64,000 nt of DNA, taken from contig NW_024104761.1 of the NCBI RefSeq assembly GCF_003945595.2, positions 62,001 to 126,000 on the forward strand, read 5' to 3'. A model generated the notes under the pieces. That model was not told the DNA's origin. It searched no databases and worked only from the letters and a program-made list of their open reading frames with translations. Made by a program: the position numbers and the translations under genes. Of the stretch, positions 39,027 to 51,370 are shown piece by piece (the stretch's first letter is position 1; the number at the start of each line of letters is the position of its first letter). The stretch comes from Pipra filicauda. Its lineage: Eukaryota > Chordata > Aves > Passeriformes > Pipridae.

Positions 39027-39240
39027 TCACAGAGTCCCAGAATCATTTAGGTTGGAAAAGACCTCCAAGACTGTGGATCCAACCCATGCCCACCTTGTCC
39101 CCCAGCCCAGAGCACTGAGCGCCACGTCCAGTCCTTCCTTGGCCACCTCCAGGGCTGGGGACTCCAAACCTCCCTGGGCAGCCCCTTCCTAAGCTTGACA
39201 ACCCTTTCAGTGAAGAAATTCTTCCTGAAAATATCCTGAC
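39027..39240 (-). mobile_element. CR1 3' fragment, same subfamily as 20161-20352
   Basis: Starts ATCACAGAGTCCCAGAATCA, then 'TTAGGTTGGAAAAGACCTCC', 'CCAGCCCAGAGCACTGAGCG' and 'AGTGAAGAAATTCTTCCTGA'. About 214 bp. Confidence 0.88.
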
Positions 39241-39417
39241 AGTCTATCAAAACGCTTCTGTCCTGTAGCTTCCCCCCAGATTAAGATGATTTAGACAGAA
39301 ACTACTTGTGGGGGTTTTTTTGAAAGGTGGAGTGAAAAAGTTCATGGATGTGTCCCTCTGGATGTGCTCCAAGCATTGGGCACGTGAGGGTCTCCGTGGC
39401 CACGTCTCATTCTGTAG

Positions 39418-39467
39418 CTGGAGGAGGGAGACATGGCATTAACTGGAGGAGGGAGACATGGCATTAA
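39418..39467. repeat. 25-bp exact tandem duplication
   Basis: The unit CTGGAGGAGGGAGACATGG then CATTAA occurs at 39418-39442 and 39443-39467 with no difference, so it is recent. It lies 63 bp before the large foldback. Confidence 0.9.
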
Positions 39468-39530
39468 CTTTCCCACACACGGCGGGGAACGAGGAGTGAT
39501 GTTTCAAAGAGGCCACTGTGTCCAAAAGGG

Positions 39531-39970
39531 TGGCAACAGAAGAGACTTGTCTGGTTGATTTCCTGAGATTTTCCCTGGATTTCCCATTAACTGGCAGATC
39601 CATCCATCACAACCACTGTCTCCCTGTTCCCAGACGAGGGTGATGGCTGTGTCTGATCTCATATATGCCACAATTAGAGTGTTTTAGCTCCCAGACCATG
39701 ATGTTATTGTCTTCCTCAGCACGAGGAAAGTCAAGGTTATAAATGCTCAAAGCCTGTTAGCTCACAGTTGTGGTAGCTTCCCTCCAGTGAGCATCACTTG
39801 GCAGGGCTGGCCTGTGGCATCTTGTACAGTCGCTGCTCTTGCAGTGTGATCAGGGAATATGGGAACAAGGAGATAGTGGTTGTGATGGATGGATCTGCCA
39901 GTTAATCAGAAATCACAGCCATCCTGGGAAAATCCCAGGAAATCAACCAGACAAGTCTCCTCTGTTGCCA
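39531..39970. repeat. Foldback: about 100-bp arms in inverted orientation, 229-bp spacer
   Basis: 39531-39631 and 39861-39970 are reverse complements. Aligned by eye they differ at about six bases plus one 9-nt length difference near 39916-39924, so about 94% match. Both arms carry the block GTTGTGATGGATGGATCTGC on the right arm (reverse-complemented on the left). The spacer 39632-39860 has no recognised content and no transposase frame is visible. No clear target-site duplication is seen at the outer ends (…AAAAGGG / CAGAAGAG…). It may be a non-autonomous foldback transposon or an inverted duplication. Confidence 0.9.
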
Positions 39971-41149
39971 CAGAAGAGATGCATCTTCCTGATCTCAGGG
40001 CATTTAAGTGTACCTTTAGGCCTTTGACAGCAATCCTTCCTTTTCAGTTACTGTCCCATCCCACAGTCTGTCCTGCCATTGCCACCATGTCACGGGTGCT
40101 GAGATGGACCTGTCGTATCCCGTGACAGGATGAGTTTTGGAGGAGGCCCTGGCAGAGATGGGCTTCAAATCATGGCACACCCTCTCCTGAGGGGCATCTC
40201 TCTGGCATGAATTTAGGGCCCTGTGGACAAGGATCCAACCCTGCCATCTCTCTGCCCACTCCTGGCATCTGACCCCGCCTGCAGATCCCTAAGATGGAGT
40301 AAAAGTGCTGTAAAGCAGATAAAATAGAACAAGTGCCAAAGGAAGCCACAGGACCCTGCTGAGAGCCCATCATATTGTGGCTGCTGGTTGGGGTAACTCT
40401 CACAGATCCTGCAAAATCACCTGCATTGCTCTCAGTGCATTTGGTTGTAGGAATTGAGCCCATTTCCAAAAAGAGCTTGGAAGAGGAGACAGGCACCCAG
40501 CTCCTCAGCCCACATCAATTCCCAAACCACACATCTCCAAAGGCTGGGGCTGTGTTTCAGGCATCTGAAAATAAATAAAGAGATTAATTTTGTTTTGGAG
40601 GGTTTGGTTATTTATTTTTTTTTTCAGTTTCAAAAGGAGGTGCTGCCCAGCTGAAAACACACGGTGGGTTTCACAGCACTGAGCTGGGAAACATCCCTGC
40701 AGTGAAAGCCACTCTGCTTTCCCAGAGGCCAGGATTTCCTAGGGATCTCGCTGCCCTTGGGATGTGCCAGCATCACCATATTTGGCACGTGTGACCAAGG
40801 AGGAAGGGGGTGGAGGTCTCTGCTCCCAACAGGATCAACACCACAGCTAAAACAGTTTGCTTGGGTCATGTCTGGGCAAGTTGGGGCATCCCCATCCTCC
40901 ACCGTGACCACACTGCTCCTTGATGGAGGGACAGTGCTGTGCTGGTGCAGCAGCAGATGAAGAGCAGGCATCGCTGAGCCGTGGCACCAGCGTGGCATCA
41001 CCCCGACACGAGTTCCTCTTTGAGTTAGTGCAAAGAAGAGGAACCTCACCCTGCATCACCCAAACTGTGCCTGGGCCATCCAGCCCGAGCCGCAGAGCCA
41101 GCCCTGGGTGCCTGGGGAAGCACAGTGTGTGCTCGGCTGCTCCAGCTGC
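39971..41149. other. Intergenic sequence, nothing recognised
   Basis: Moderately GC-rich, with a T-rich run at about 40611-40625. No CR1 and no recognisable gene. CpG density rises after 41000. Confidence 0.5.
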
Positions 41150-42460
41150 AAAATCCAGCGTTTCCAGCTCCTAAGGGCTGTGCCGTGCCGGCGGGAGGTG
41201 GTGCTGGCACCGGGAGCCCAAGCGCTGCCGTGGGGGGACGAGGGCGCTCCCTGAGCTTCCCGGCGAGCACCTTGAGCCCCCGTGCAGAGATTTCCCTGGA
41301 GCCAGAGCCGGTTTTGCCTCTAATCCAGTCTCCGGCTCAGATGTGCCGTCCGTAAGCCGCTTTGCGTGGCAGAGCTGAAGCCCTGAAATCCCGGAGCCTT
41401 CTGCTGCCGCTCTGCTCTGCCCGGCTCACCATTAGCCTCCTTGGGATTTTTGCTTAATTCCCGCGTTCAGGTGGCACCTCCGAGCTCAGCCGGTGATGGC
41501 ACCACGGCCGGCGCTTCCAGGTGCTGTCAAAGGCGCGGCCCCACAGGGCAGTGACACAGCCCTTGGCCAAGGAGGGGTGAGGGGGGGGCGGCTCTCATTC
41601 CAGAGCCAAGCAAAACTTCTCCTCTGGGGGTGAATGGATGGAAACGGGCAAGAAATAACCCGCGGGGAGTTATTGCTGAATCCGAGTGGGGAGATTTTGT
41701 GCTGAGCAAAGGGGGTGCAGGGCAGGTTGCTGTTGGCATGGGGGTTGTGGTGCTGAAGCCTCGAAAAGGCTCCTGATTCCTGTTATTCCCCAATTTTCAT
41801 CCCATAACAGCCGAGCATCACTATAACCGGGGGCATCACTATAACCGGGGGCATCACTGTAACCAGGTGCATCACTGTAACCAGGTGCATCACTGTAACC
41901 AGGTGCTTCGGGCATCATCCAAAAAAAGCCCAAAAGGGCCCTCGTGCCCAGCGCTGTGTGTGGCTGTCACCCTTGTCCCCTGCTGCTCTGAACATCTGGG
42001 GGAGGGGGGCTGATGCCAGGGGGGTTTAATGCAAGCCAGGGCCACGAGGGCGAGCAAAGAGCCCCGGCCGTGCCCCAGGCAAGCCCTGCCACGCCTGTCC
42101 AGGCCCTGCTGTGGGAAAAGGAGCCCGTTCCCCTGCCCGGCCGCTCAGCCGGTCACGAGGGCGCTGCGGTGAACCGCAGCTCGGCGTGAGATTATCTGTG
42201 CGGAGCAGGGTTCCTGCCCGGCCGGGCGGCACCTCCTCCCTCACCTGCGCCGGTGCCGAAACATCCTTCCTTTCTCAGCGCTATCGTCCCCTCAGATCTC
42301 CCCTCCGGGACGATTACACACGTCAAGGTCTTTAAAGCAGAGCACGCCCTGCTGCAAGGACCTGCTGGTTTCCCCCGGCTGGTTTCGGGGCATGGAGGTG
42401 ATGCTCGCACCGTGCGCGGGTTTGACCGTCCTCTGCCTTTTTCAGCCCGGACTGGGGGGA
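41150..42460. promoter_or_regulatory. CpG-island-like region
   Basis: CpG is dense at 41150-41540 and again at 42040-42440. In the second part I count about 35 CpGs in about 400 bp by hand, close to the number expected from base composition, whereas the surroundings are strongly depleted. Examples are CCCGGCCGGGCGG and CTGCGCCGGTGCCG. In birds such islands usually mark promoters or germline-unmethylated elements. No coding exon was recognised on either strand, so an unannotated noncoding transcript is the main possibility. An 18-bp tandem repeat lies inside it. Confidence 0.55.
41815..41904. repeat. 18-bp tandem repeat, five units
   Basis: The unit is GCATCACT(A/G)TAACC(G/A)GG(G/T). Units lie at 41815, 41833, 41851, 41869 and 41887. 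The first two are of type ATAACCGGGG and the last three of type GTAACCAGGT, so the array grew in two steps. The 18-bp length keeps the minus strand open as a hexapeptide repeat (PGYSDA); there is no other sign that it is coding. Confidence 0.93.
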
Positions 42461-44636
42461 AAAAATAGGAAAGAAAAAAAATTGGTGGGCAGTCAGGCAC
42501 TGCTCAGCTTGGAATATAGGTCAGCCTCGGTCCTGGAAGCTGCTTTCCTTGCCCAGAGCAGAGGGAAAGGGGATGAGCTGGCAGGAGAGGAGGGGCTCGG
42601 CTGCTCTCCTTCGCCACCTTTTCAGAGCACAAAAAATCCCAGCTCAGCACCCCAAAGCTTAGTGAGGCACAGCCCTTCCCTCTGCAGGGAGCACACACGT
42701 GGCCATCCCCCAGCACGGGAGAAAGGGAATCTCGGAAACACTCTGGGACAAAGGGATTTCTGTTCTCGAGCTGCTCACAGATGTGTTGTAGCAATAGCCA
42801 TTGGCTGTACGTGGGTATTGATCTTTAGAAGGAGAGCTGGAGCAATTCTGCTCCAAAACCTGGATTATCAGCACCCTGCACCCCGGTCATTTTGGATTTG
42901 CTGCCTCCCTCAGCACACCTGTGTAGTGCAAATCCCACTTCCCCTGTAGTTAAAAGGCAGTTTTGGAGGCCAGTTTGGGAATGCAAACGGCAAGCACAGC
43001 AGGTCTGGAGCACGTACAAATTAACCCCACAAAATGTCACAGTCCAGTGTTCCAGCCAGTCCCCCGGCCCTTGCCAAAGGACTTGCCAAAGGAATTTTTG
43101 AGCAGGACACAACAGCTCTGGGTTGCAGAGAAAACTGGGTTTTCCGCCCCAAATGTGGCTGGAGATGGTTTCTGGCTGTTTCTGAAGATAAAAGAACTCC
43201 TCATATTTGCACCCCAGGACCGTGTGCTGGAACTGGGAAGCAAAACAGCAGTGGGAGGGTAGGATTGATGCTGAGCAAGCAGATCAGCTCTGTAGAGGGG
43301 AATTTGGTCAGACAGGGAGAATTTCAGGACTAATTCACACCCCACATGGCCGAGCAATGCAGGGGGTGGAGAGGAGGGGAAATGGTTTGCCCGTGTTGCT
43401 GGCACTGCATTGTGAGCAAGGTGACACCAGGTGGGCCTCGTCCTACAAAGCCTGTGGAGGTTTCCCCAGGGAAACAGCAGGAGCTGAACCTCCCTATTCC
43501 CATTCCCTGGTGTGTTGCTGGAGCAGGGCTGCAGTAAAAGCAGAGACACAGGGTTTGCTATTGCAATTATTAAAAATTACAAGGGTCAGGGTCAGCTTTT
43601 GGGCAGAATCTGGTCATGCTGAATTAATGGGAACCACACCAGGCTAAAATCAAGGTTGCAGAGAGGGGTTGCATTCATCTCTTCCTCTGAACAAATAAAT
43701 AGCATAGGCAAAGGTCCACCAGTAAAAGTGGTTTTGCTGGCAACCCTAGGAATGTACTTTTCTTTGCTCAAATCTACCTAAAAATAGGTGAAGTTTTCTT
43801 GTGGGACTTCTTTTGTTCTTGTCTGCAAGTGTTATTTTTTGATTTGGTCACTAAGAGAAAAATTTATTTCTATATGGATCATTAAAAAAAAAATAAAAAA
43901 TAAATGCATGATTTGTAGCTTTTGATTTTCCCTGGAGGTCATAACTGGAGCTGAAATTCCCGAGCCATATTCGCTGAGGCAACGTACACACAGAGGACTT
44001 CGTGTGGGGGTTTTCAGCATGGCCTCTGTCCAGTCAGTCATTTTTGAAAGCAATAAGATATTCAACTCCTAAGCTAGTGAGAAAAACAGAGACAGGGCAC
44101 TGTAAGGCAGATTTTCTGCCTGCATCTGTGAGCACAGGCGCTGAACTCGAGGGTGCTAAAGAAATCCCTGCTCCCGGGGAGCAGCCAGAGGGTTAATTTT
44201 GGCTCCCTCTCCCTCACTTTATTCTTTGAATAATGAAATTAGTTGTTCCAGAGTCTTTTGAAGGGCTGAGCTTCGCCTTCTTGTAGAACAATACACGCTG
44301 TGCTCTCGATGTGAGTGCACTTGTGGTGAACTTTGAGCTACACATCTGCTATAAAGAAGTAACTCTTATTCCCACTTGGCCATTGCAAGCAACAGATTCA
44401 GGCTCCTCAGCACAGTTCTGTTCACTGCATGTCAGCCTGATATGCAGAGGAGAAGGGTAGAAATGGTTTGGGAACCTTGTTGAAGCACACTGGCACACTC
44501 AGAGCTTTCACTGGGGAGCGAGAGCTGCAGCTGAGCCCTGCAGAAGGTGAGTGCACGACTAATCTGCAGCCCATCACCAGCAAAGCCCCTTAAATCTGGA
44601 CATTAACTTCTCAGCTGTGCTGGGAGGCTGCACAAG
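42461..44636. other. Intergenic sequence downstream of the CpG-rich region
   Basis: The + frame at 42392-42949 (185 codons) starts inside the CpG-rich region, but I recognise no domain in it. An A/T run (about 43884-43902) and general AT-rich sequence follow. Confidence 0.45.
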
Positions 44637-44682
44637 GCTTTAAGATCCTTTCCAACCCAAACTATTCTGTGATTCTGTGGTT
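44637..44682 (+). mobile_element. Minimal CR1 3' end
   Basis: 'GCTTTAAGATCCTTTCCAAC' then CCAAACTATTCTGTGATTCTGTGG: the last 45 bp of a sense CR1 with two tail units. Confidence 0.8.
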
Positions 44683-46729
44683 CAGTTTTCACCTCCCTAC
44701 AATAATGTCTGCAAACACCAACAGAAGAGCTGGGAAATCCTGTGGGCATTTCATCGTGTTGCAAAGAGCCACAGAAGGGAAATTTGGGATCTAATCCTGC
44801 TGCATGGGAATTGTCCTCAGACCCAGGGACACAGGATGAAACCTTTTGCAGCACAAATGAAAACAACCTTCCCAACTCTCCCTGTAAGGATGCGACTATT
44901 GCAGAGGTCCTGCCCCTCTGGGTGCTGGTGGGGAGGGCACTGGAGCCTCTGGAATATCACACAATCCACAGCCAGACATGGGATGGCATCGCAGCCCAGA
45001 GCTGATGGAGGACAGGGGGCTTTCCCCTTTAATTTCTTTTATTATAGCACTTGGTCTAACCCCTCCTCAGTAGCAGTCACATGGACAGATGGCTGTGTGG
45101 GCTTTTGGAATAAAACCATGGGAGCAGTGTCACCTTTTGGGCACAGCTGAGACTTCAGAGGCTGCATTTCTTCCCTTCATTGGTGGTCAAAAAAAAAACA
45201 AACAACAAAACAGGAAGAGACACAGACACCAGGGAAAGGCACAACCTGGCACTGGATGAGGTGGGCAGCATGGCCACAGGGGCAGTCCCATGTTCAGGGC
45301 ACCCTACAGGGTGGGAGCCAGTCTCCTAAGCAGGAGACAGGAGGAGAGTTGTGGGTTTTGCGAGAAAGTTGTATTTCCAAGCAGTTTCTCTGTGCAAAAG
45401 GCCCCTTATATTTGCAAACCAGAAAAAGTAGGGCAAAGGTATGAGAAGGAGACTGAAACAGCAAGAGCAAGATGTGGTGGCATCTCACTGGAGACACTAG
45501 TGCCCAAATAGACATGCCACTTATTAATTACTGCAGGCAGCATTGATTTCATCATTTAAAACCACGGGTGGCAGGGCCCGAGGAGTGGAATATTCTGGGT
45601 GTCACAGTGTCACCTTTAGCATCAGCAGGGAGATGTGTTTGTTTGGGGTGATTTATGCAGTCCCATGACTTGGTCATGTGAGGTGTCATACGGTCTCTCA
45701 CACCACCTCATGAAGTTCAGCATGAAACCAGACACGCTCTGCTTCTTTTTCCTCCTTGTTTTCTTGTAGCGTTGCTGGTGGCTGTGAACCAGGATTGTCT
45801 TGGAAATGGGAAATCATCTTCCCCTCACAAAGCTCATTTTTGACCCTCGTCCTCTCAATTGCTCTTCCTGATGCTGGTGGCACCTCCATCTGCATCAAAA
45901 TCCATCAACACCTGCAGTGGGAGGTGCTGGGCACAAAATGAGGTCTTCTTTCCAAAACCAGTCTGTGACCATGTGCTTCTTATCCAAGGATCTACATTTG
46001 AGCTTGTTGAAGTGAAGAGAGCAGGGTTTGCAACACGGTGCCAGAGGGAACCATCAGTTCATTTGTCCAAAATCAGGGGCCATTCATTATTTCCCCCCCA
46101 CATATTGCAGGATGAGCAGCCTGGGTTCATCCCAGGCTTGACCTGAGGATGTCAAGAAATGGTAAAACTAAGAGTTCATTCAGTGACCTGCTTCAGTGCT
46201 TGATTCACTCCTGTGTCCTCTTTCTGATGTGACTGACTGCAACCAGAACCACCAGGACTTGACAGGCCTTCAGCCATTGCCCTGAGGAACCCATTGGGAC
46301 AGAATAATTCCAGTAAGGAAACAGCTTCATAATCTTCTTTTCAGAAGCAAAATAGGCCGACCATCTTGATCCTTTCCTTTTCAGCCTGGACCATGACAGA
46401 GATGCTGGACATGGCACCAGAGTCCTGTAAATCCCCTGGGCACGTCCAAGAGCTGCAGGACTCGACTCCATGCACAAAGCCAGGAGCTGCAGCACCCAGA
46501 GACCTGAGTTTGAAGGTCAGGATCTAAAGGTGGCCCAGGAACTGAGCTACTGCAGTTTAAGCAAATCAACCGAGCGGGGCCTTTTTCTCCGGTGGAAAAA
46601 CCACTGGAGATTGCTGCCATGGAAAAGCGGAGTTGTTGCCAAACACGGAAATGTTTCCTGATCTGTTTACTAATATTTGGTGCTCCTTTCTGGACGGTGT
46701 TCAAGCTAAAATCCAACCACACGTGTCAG
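44683..46729. other. Intergenic sequence, nothing recognised
   Basis: An A-rich stretch at 45187-45210 (AAAACAAACAACAAAACAGG type) is the only low-complexity element. Open frames up to 157 codons have no recognised motif. Confidence 0.5.
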
Positions 46730-47165
46730 CGACTTCCTGCCCTCCTCCCCACCCTCGGCTCCTGCACCCGGGGGAAAATCAGGGATGGGAAGAGCTGGTG
46801 AGAGGAGGAGAGGGATGAGGGGCTGTTGTTTTCATCTCCTGGAGATGCCGGCGCCAGCCTCTGCTCCAGGGGCACGGGGAGAGCAGCAGAGGGTTCTTGT
46901 GCCCGCGGTGGCCCATGGTGCTCCCGCGGCTCCAGCACCCGGGTTGGGGCAGGAGGACACGGATGGGCTTCGCTCGCCCAGCCCCTCGGGCAACCTAAGC
47001 CTGTGCCAGGCTGGTTTTTAATGGGAAATAACTAGGATATTACAATTGTCTCTTTATTATGGGGATGTTTACAGCCGTCCCAGCCCGTGGGGGAGGGATG
47101 GGAGTGCTGGCCGGTTCGCAGCTCCCGAAAGGTCAGCGTGGCACACGCGGCTACCGTAACCCTCC
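46730..47165. promoter_or_regulatory. Weaker CpG-rich cluster
   Basis: CpGs cluster at 46835-46995 (GATGCCGGCGCCAGCC, GTGCCCGCGGTGG, CTCCCGCGGCTCC) and 47075-47165 (GCCGGTTCGCAGCTCCCG). It is less dense than 41150-42460. No gene start was recognised. Confidence 0.35.
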
Positions 47166-47403
47166 GACTACATCAGGCCTCTGCTTGACCAGCTCAGATT
47201 GAAGAACACTAAACTGAGACCTGCACATGGTTCTTAGCAGTAATTATGCTAAAAGTGGGGATTTTTGCACAGCCTTCAAAGACATTCTATTTCATTGCAG
47301 GTTCTTCGGTGTTTGAGGTTTCTTCAGACTGTGAGTTATTAACGTTATCCTGTCTGGTTATAAAGGAGTGGGATCCAGGGTTTTACTCCTCTGCTCTGCA
47401 TGA

Positions 47404-47922
47404 ATCATAAAATTATAGAATCACAGACTGGTATGGGTTGGAAAGGACCTTAAAGATCATCTCATTCCACCCCCTGCCATGGGCAGGGACACCTCCCACT
47501 AGCCCAGGTTGCTCCAAGCCCTGTCCAACCTGGCCTTGGACACTTCCAGGGATCCAGGGGCAGCCACAGCTTCTCTGGGCAACCTGTGCCAGGGCCTCCC
47601 CATCCTCACAGGGAACAATTCTTTCCCAATATCCCATCTACCCCTGCCCTCTGGCAGTGGGAATCCATTCCCTGTATCCTGTCACTCCAGTTCCCAATGA
47701 ACAGTCCCTCTCCAGCTTCCTTGTAGCCCCTTCAGACCCTGGAAGGTTCTGTGAGGTCTCCACACAACCTTCTCCTCTCCAGGCTGAACGTTCCCAGCTC
47801 TCCCAGCCTGTCTCCACAGGGGAGGTGCTCCAGTCCCCTCAGCAACTCTGTGGCCTCCTCTGGACTTGCTCCAACACTTTCATGTCCTTCCTGTGCTGGG
47901 GGCACCAGAACTGTGCACAGAA
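47404..47922 (-). mobile_element. CR1 LINE 3' fragment, about 520 bp
   Basis: Begins ATCATAAAATTATAGAATCA and covers the whole standard 3' region to 'CTGTGCTGGGGGCACCAGAA'. The 227-codon + frame at 47438-48121 is mostly this element read antisense. Confidence 0.92.
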
Positions 47923-50900
47923 ACTTCACTGCCCATTCCAAGCTCTAAAGGGAGCCGCTGGCACCAGTCAGGAGGGAAGAAGCCCATCCCAAACTCACTT
48001 TGGCTCCATCTACACCACTGGACAGATCCATGTTAATCCAACCTACCTCTGCCTGCAAGGGGAGGAAAGAGCAGTGTTTTTCAAGGGAGAATCCTTGCTC
48101 CACTGGCATCAATACTTTTAGTGCAGTTGCCAGTTTCAATGGCTTTGGGTCTCTGGTTTAACAACTCAGAGCTCACTGTGTTCTTCTCATGTTCTTGTTT
48201 ATTTCTGGCTGAAATCAGGGTTGAGTCTCTACAGAAATTGTTTACTTTGCTGTTGTCAATAGAAACCAAAGATCAAATAATCAGAGCTCAGCCTGTGGAT
48301 GTAACTCAGTATCTGTTTATATTTTTGCTGACAAGTATTAATAAAGATATTTGTTTGGCCAAGGAGGCTTCACGGAGCAAACCAAGGTGGACGTGTAGTT
48401 GAAAAGTGGAGAAAAACAAGCCAAGACTCCCCTCAGTGGAAAACACAGGGGCTAGGGAGGCTGTCCCCAGTGATCCTGCATGGAATCCTGGAGAAATCCA
48501 TGATTCCTTGTAAGAGTTGCTCTTCCTCCTCTCTTCCCACCAAGAGATGTCTCCAATGCTGAGAGAAGCAACCTGTGGTGGAGACGAGCACAGCCCTGGA
48601 GAGTTCAGGATGGAGCTGGCCAGGAAGGTGGCATGAAGAGCATGCTGTGACCCAGAGCTGTGCCCTGGAGTCACCTGGAGACGGCAGGAGCAGGAGGGGC
48701 AGCAAGTTTGTTCCATCCAGCCTCAAGCCTCACGCTCACTGCTGGCAAGGCACAAGTCCCTTGGAGGAAACCCGGATGCTCCTGCTTTGCTGTCAGCACA
48801 CCTCTCCACTTCAGGAGGTGCATCCATACAACACCCCCTGAGGCTCAGCCTGCACCTCTGGAAGCAGAATTTGTCTCGGCAGGGCAGCCTCGGGTGGCAC
48901 CGCCTAAAATCCATCTACACCGACCGAGATGACACTGTGCATTTCCTCCTACAGCTCCAGCCCAGGCAGGCTGAGGCACCCACTGCAGCAGGATCCCCAC
49001 TGCAGTATTTCCTGTGATCCCTCCAGCCTGGTGAGCAACTCTTTACACCTTTAGAAACATGTCTGTGCAGGGAGCGTTGGAGCTTTTTAATGGCAGACCT
49101 GTGGAAGGAAAAGGAATACACTTGGGGACTTTGGAAATAGCTGTATCTGGCACAACAACAAACAAATTTGTCTGGCTTCCAAGCTTTCCCTTTACAAGAG
49201 TTTTGGATATACGTCTTGAGCAAGGCTTTGGGGATTTTTCTTTTGTTCTTCTGTGTCAGATTCTAGTTTCAGCTAAACGCAACTCCAACAACAAACGTGC
49301 TTTGAGCTTGTGTTGCAAGTGTTGAAATCACACAAAATTAGCACAGCTTCGAATGGCTCAAGGTGTTTGAAGATTGCAAAAGTCCCAGCTAGATAGGTAT
49401 GTAGGTGAAAGACAAATTAAAAGCACAATGGGGAAAAAAATTCCTGAGCAACCGGAGCAATCTAAACCCAGTGGTTTCCCACTGTTTTACCCCACTGACG
49501 AGGTTGTGATGCTGAGCTTTGGCTGCCCAGGCACAGGGGAGAGCTGGATCTCAGCTCTGTGCTTCAAGGTTTCCCATCCTTGCAGAGCTGAAGAGACACC
49601 CCTGTGCATGTCTTAGAGAGGTTTTTCCAGTACTCTATGGAGTGAACACTTGTTAGGTGCTTGAGCCCTCTCACTCCACCTTGTTCCATCTCTGCCAGAT
49701 CATGCCCATGCCCTTAGGCACTCTGCACCAAAGCTTCTTCCTTCCTTGTACGAGTTGGATTAGAAAAGAGAGGCTCTGGTATTTGGGAAAAGCCTTTATG
49801 ATGCTTGGGTAAAGGTTAAGAGCACCATATCATCAATAATTAAAGCCCACTTGCCTCTTCACAGTGAGGAGCTGAGACTGTGTCGTTGTGCCTTCATTAA
49901 TATCAGCCATCACCAGTGTGGCTAAAACAAGGAGCCTCACAAAACCAGAATAAAACTTGCATCAAACTGGGAACAGAAAGAGTGTTGAGGTCTCATTTTG
50001 AAGTCATCTGCTCAGTGCCTCTTCTGGGTTCAAAGGGGGCAAACCTACAAGACACTTCAATAGCACTTACACAGTTTCCGATTCGTTAGCACGGGGCTGT
50101 GAGTAATTCCGAAACCCTCACCTCTGAAGTGAAGCCAAATGGCAGCAAGTGAATCACCCAGAAGACCCTTTTCTGCTGGCTAAAGAAGCCACAAACACAT
50201 TGCAAATGGCACAGGCTTCTTTGCTCATTCAGCATTTTGGTGCAAGCAGCTTTTATCCTGCCAATATTGCTCACCAATTCAGCTCATGAACGACTGGATT
50301 CTGAGGTAGCCTGGAGTTCTTTTACTCAGAAACCTGGTAACACAAGTGTTCTGAAACAGAAGGGTTTGGGGGGGGTTGTATTTTTACATCCTTCTATCTG
50401 TGACCTCTGGGCTTCACCATTAAACATTTAGCTTGAATCGGGATGTAAAGCGGAAATCACTCGTGCACGTTACCTTCCTCATCACATCCATCTTCACAAG
50501 GGAATGTCTCTGATTTCCTGTGGCAGGAGAACATGAAAATGCCTCTATTGGAGCAAATCCCCTGAACCCAGGATCCCATCTTGAACTCTGGCCAAAAACC
50601 TGGGGAAAGGCGTAAGAACAAGAAAAACACGCAGGGAAATTTCACCTGGGTGCTCTCACAGCTTCTGGTACTTTGTTGCTCGGGGGTTTTATGAAATAGG
50701 TCATTTTGGAAGCCTCATTCCAAAACAAACTCCTCACTCTTGAGCTTGCTCGTGGCCCTTTTAAACTCACAAAAACTCCTCACATCCCCAAACCCAGGAG
50801 ACCCTGCAGGGGAAACGTGTCCTGAGAGGCAACACCTCCTGTGTCCAACCTGAACCTGCCCCCCGCTGAAGTTGGTGCCATCTGATACAGTCTAATTTTT

Positions 50901-51370
50901 TATAGCAGGACACATCAGGTACAACCAGACAGATGTGGCTTCCTACAGAAGCCATTCCAGATCTTTCATCCTCCCTGAAGCTTTCCTGGCTTCTGGGACA
51001 GGAAGACTAAAACACCACCCAGCACCCAAGACATGGGAGCACGTTGGATTTGTGCAGCAGCATCGTGATGCCCCCCTTTCCTTTCCTGGTAATCCCCTTT
51101 GGCTTTTTCTGATGCTCCTGAGCAATGGACTGGTTCTTTCATGGGTCCAAACACCAAATCTCTCTGTACCCTCACTGAGCTACATCTTCCCTGACACCAG
51201 GAGCATCCTGGGGCATGGCAGGGGCACACCTGGGGCTAGAAATGGGAATGGTAGCACCTACAGCTCCCTTTTGAACATCACCCAAATCCTGAGGAATGAG
51301 CCTGGAGCTCTAAAAATCTGCAGTGACAAGGAAAACACTTGGTTTGCCTTTTCAGAGAGGCAGTGAGCCA
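47923..51370. other. Intergenic sequence, nothing recognised
   Basis: No CR1, RNA gene or coding exon that I can support. Short open frames on both strands look random. Confidence 0.5.

Noticed and set aside
42392..42949. 185-codon plus-strand frame beginning in the CpG-rich region
   Set aside because: No domain, no conserved motif, and the end of the frame has AT-rich intergenic composition. Considered a chance frame in GC-rich DNA.
47438..48121. 227-codon plus-strand open frame
   Set aside because: It is mainly an antisense reading of the CR1 at 47404-47922; repeats of this type often lack stops in one frame.
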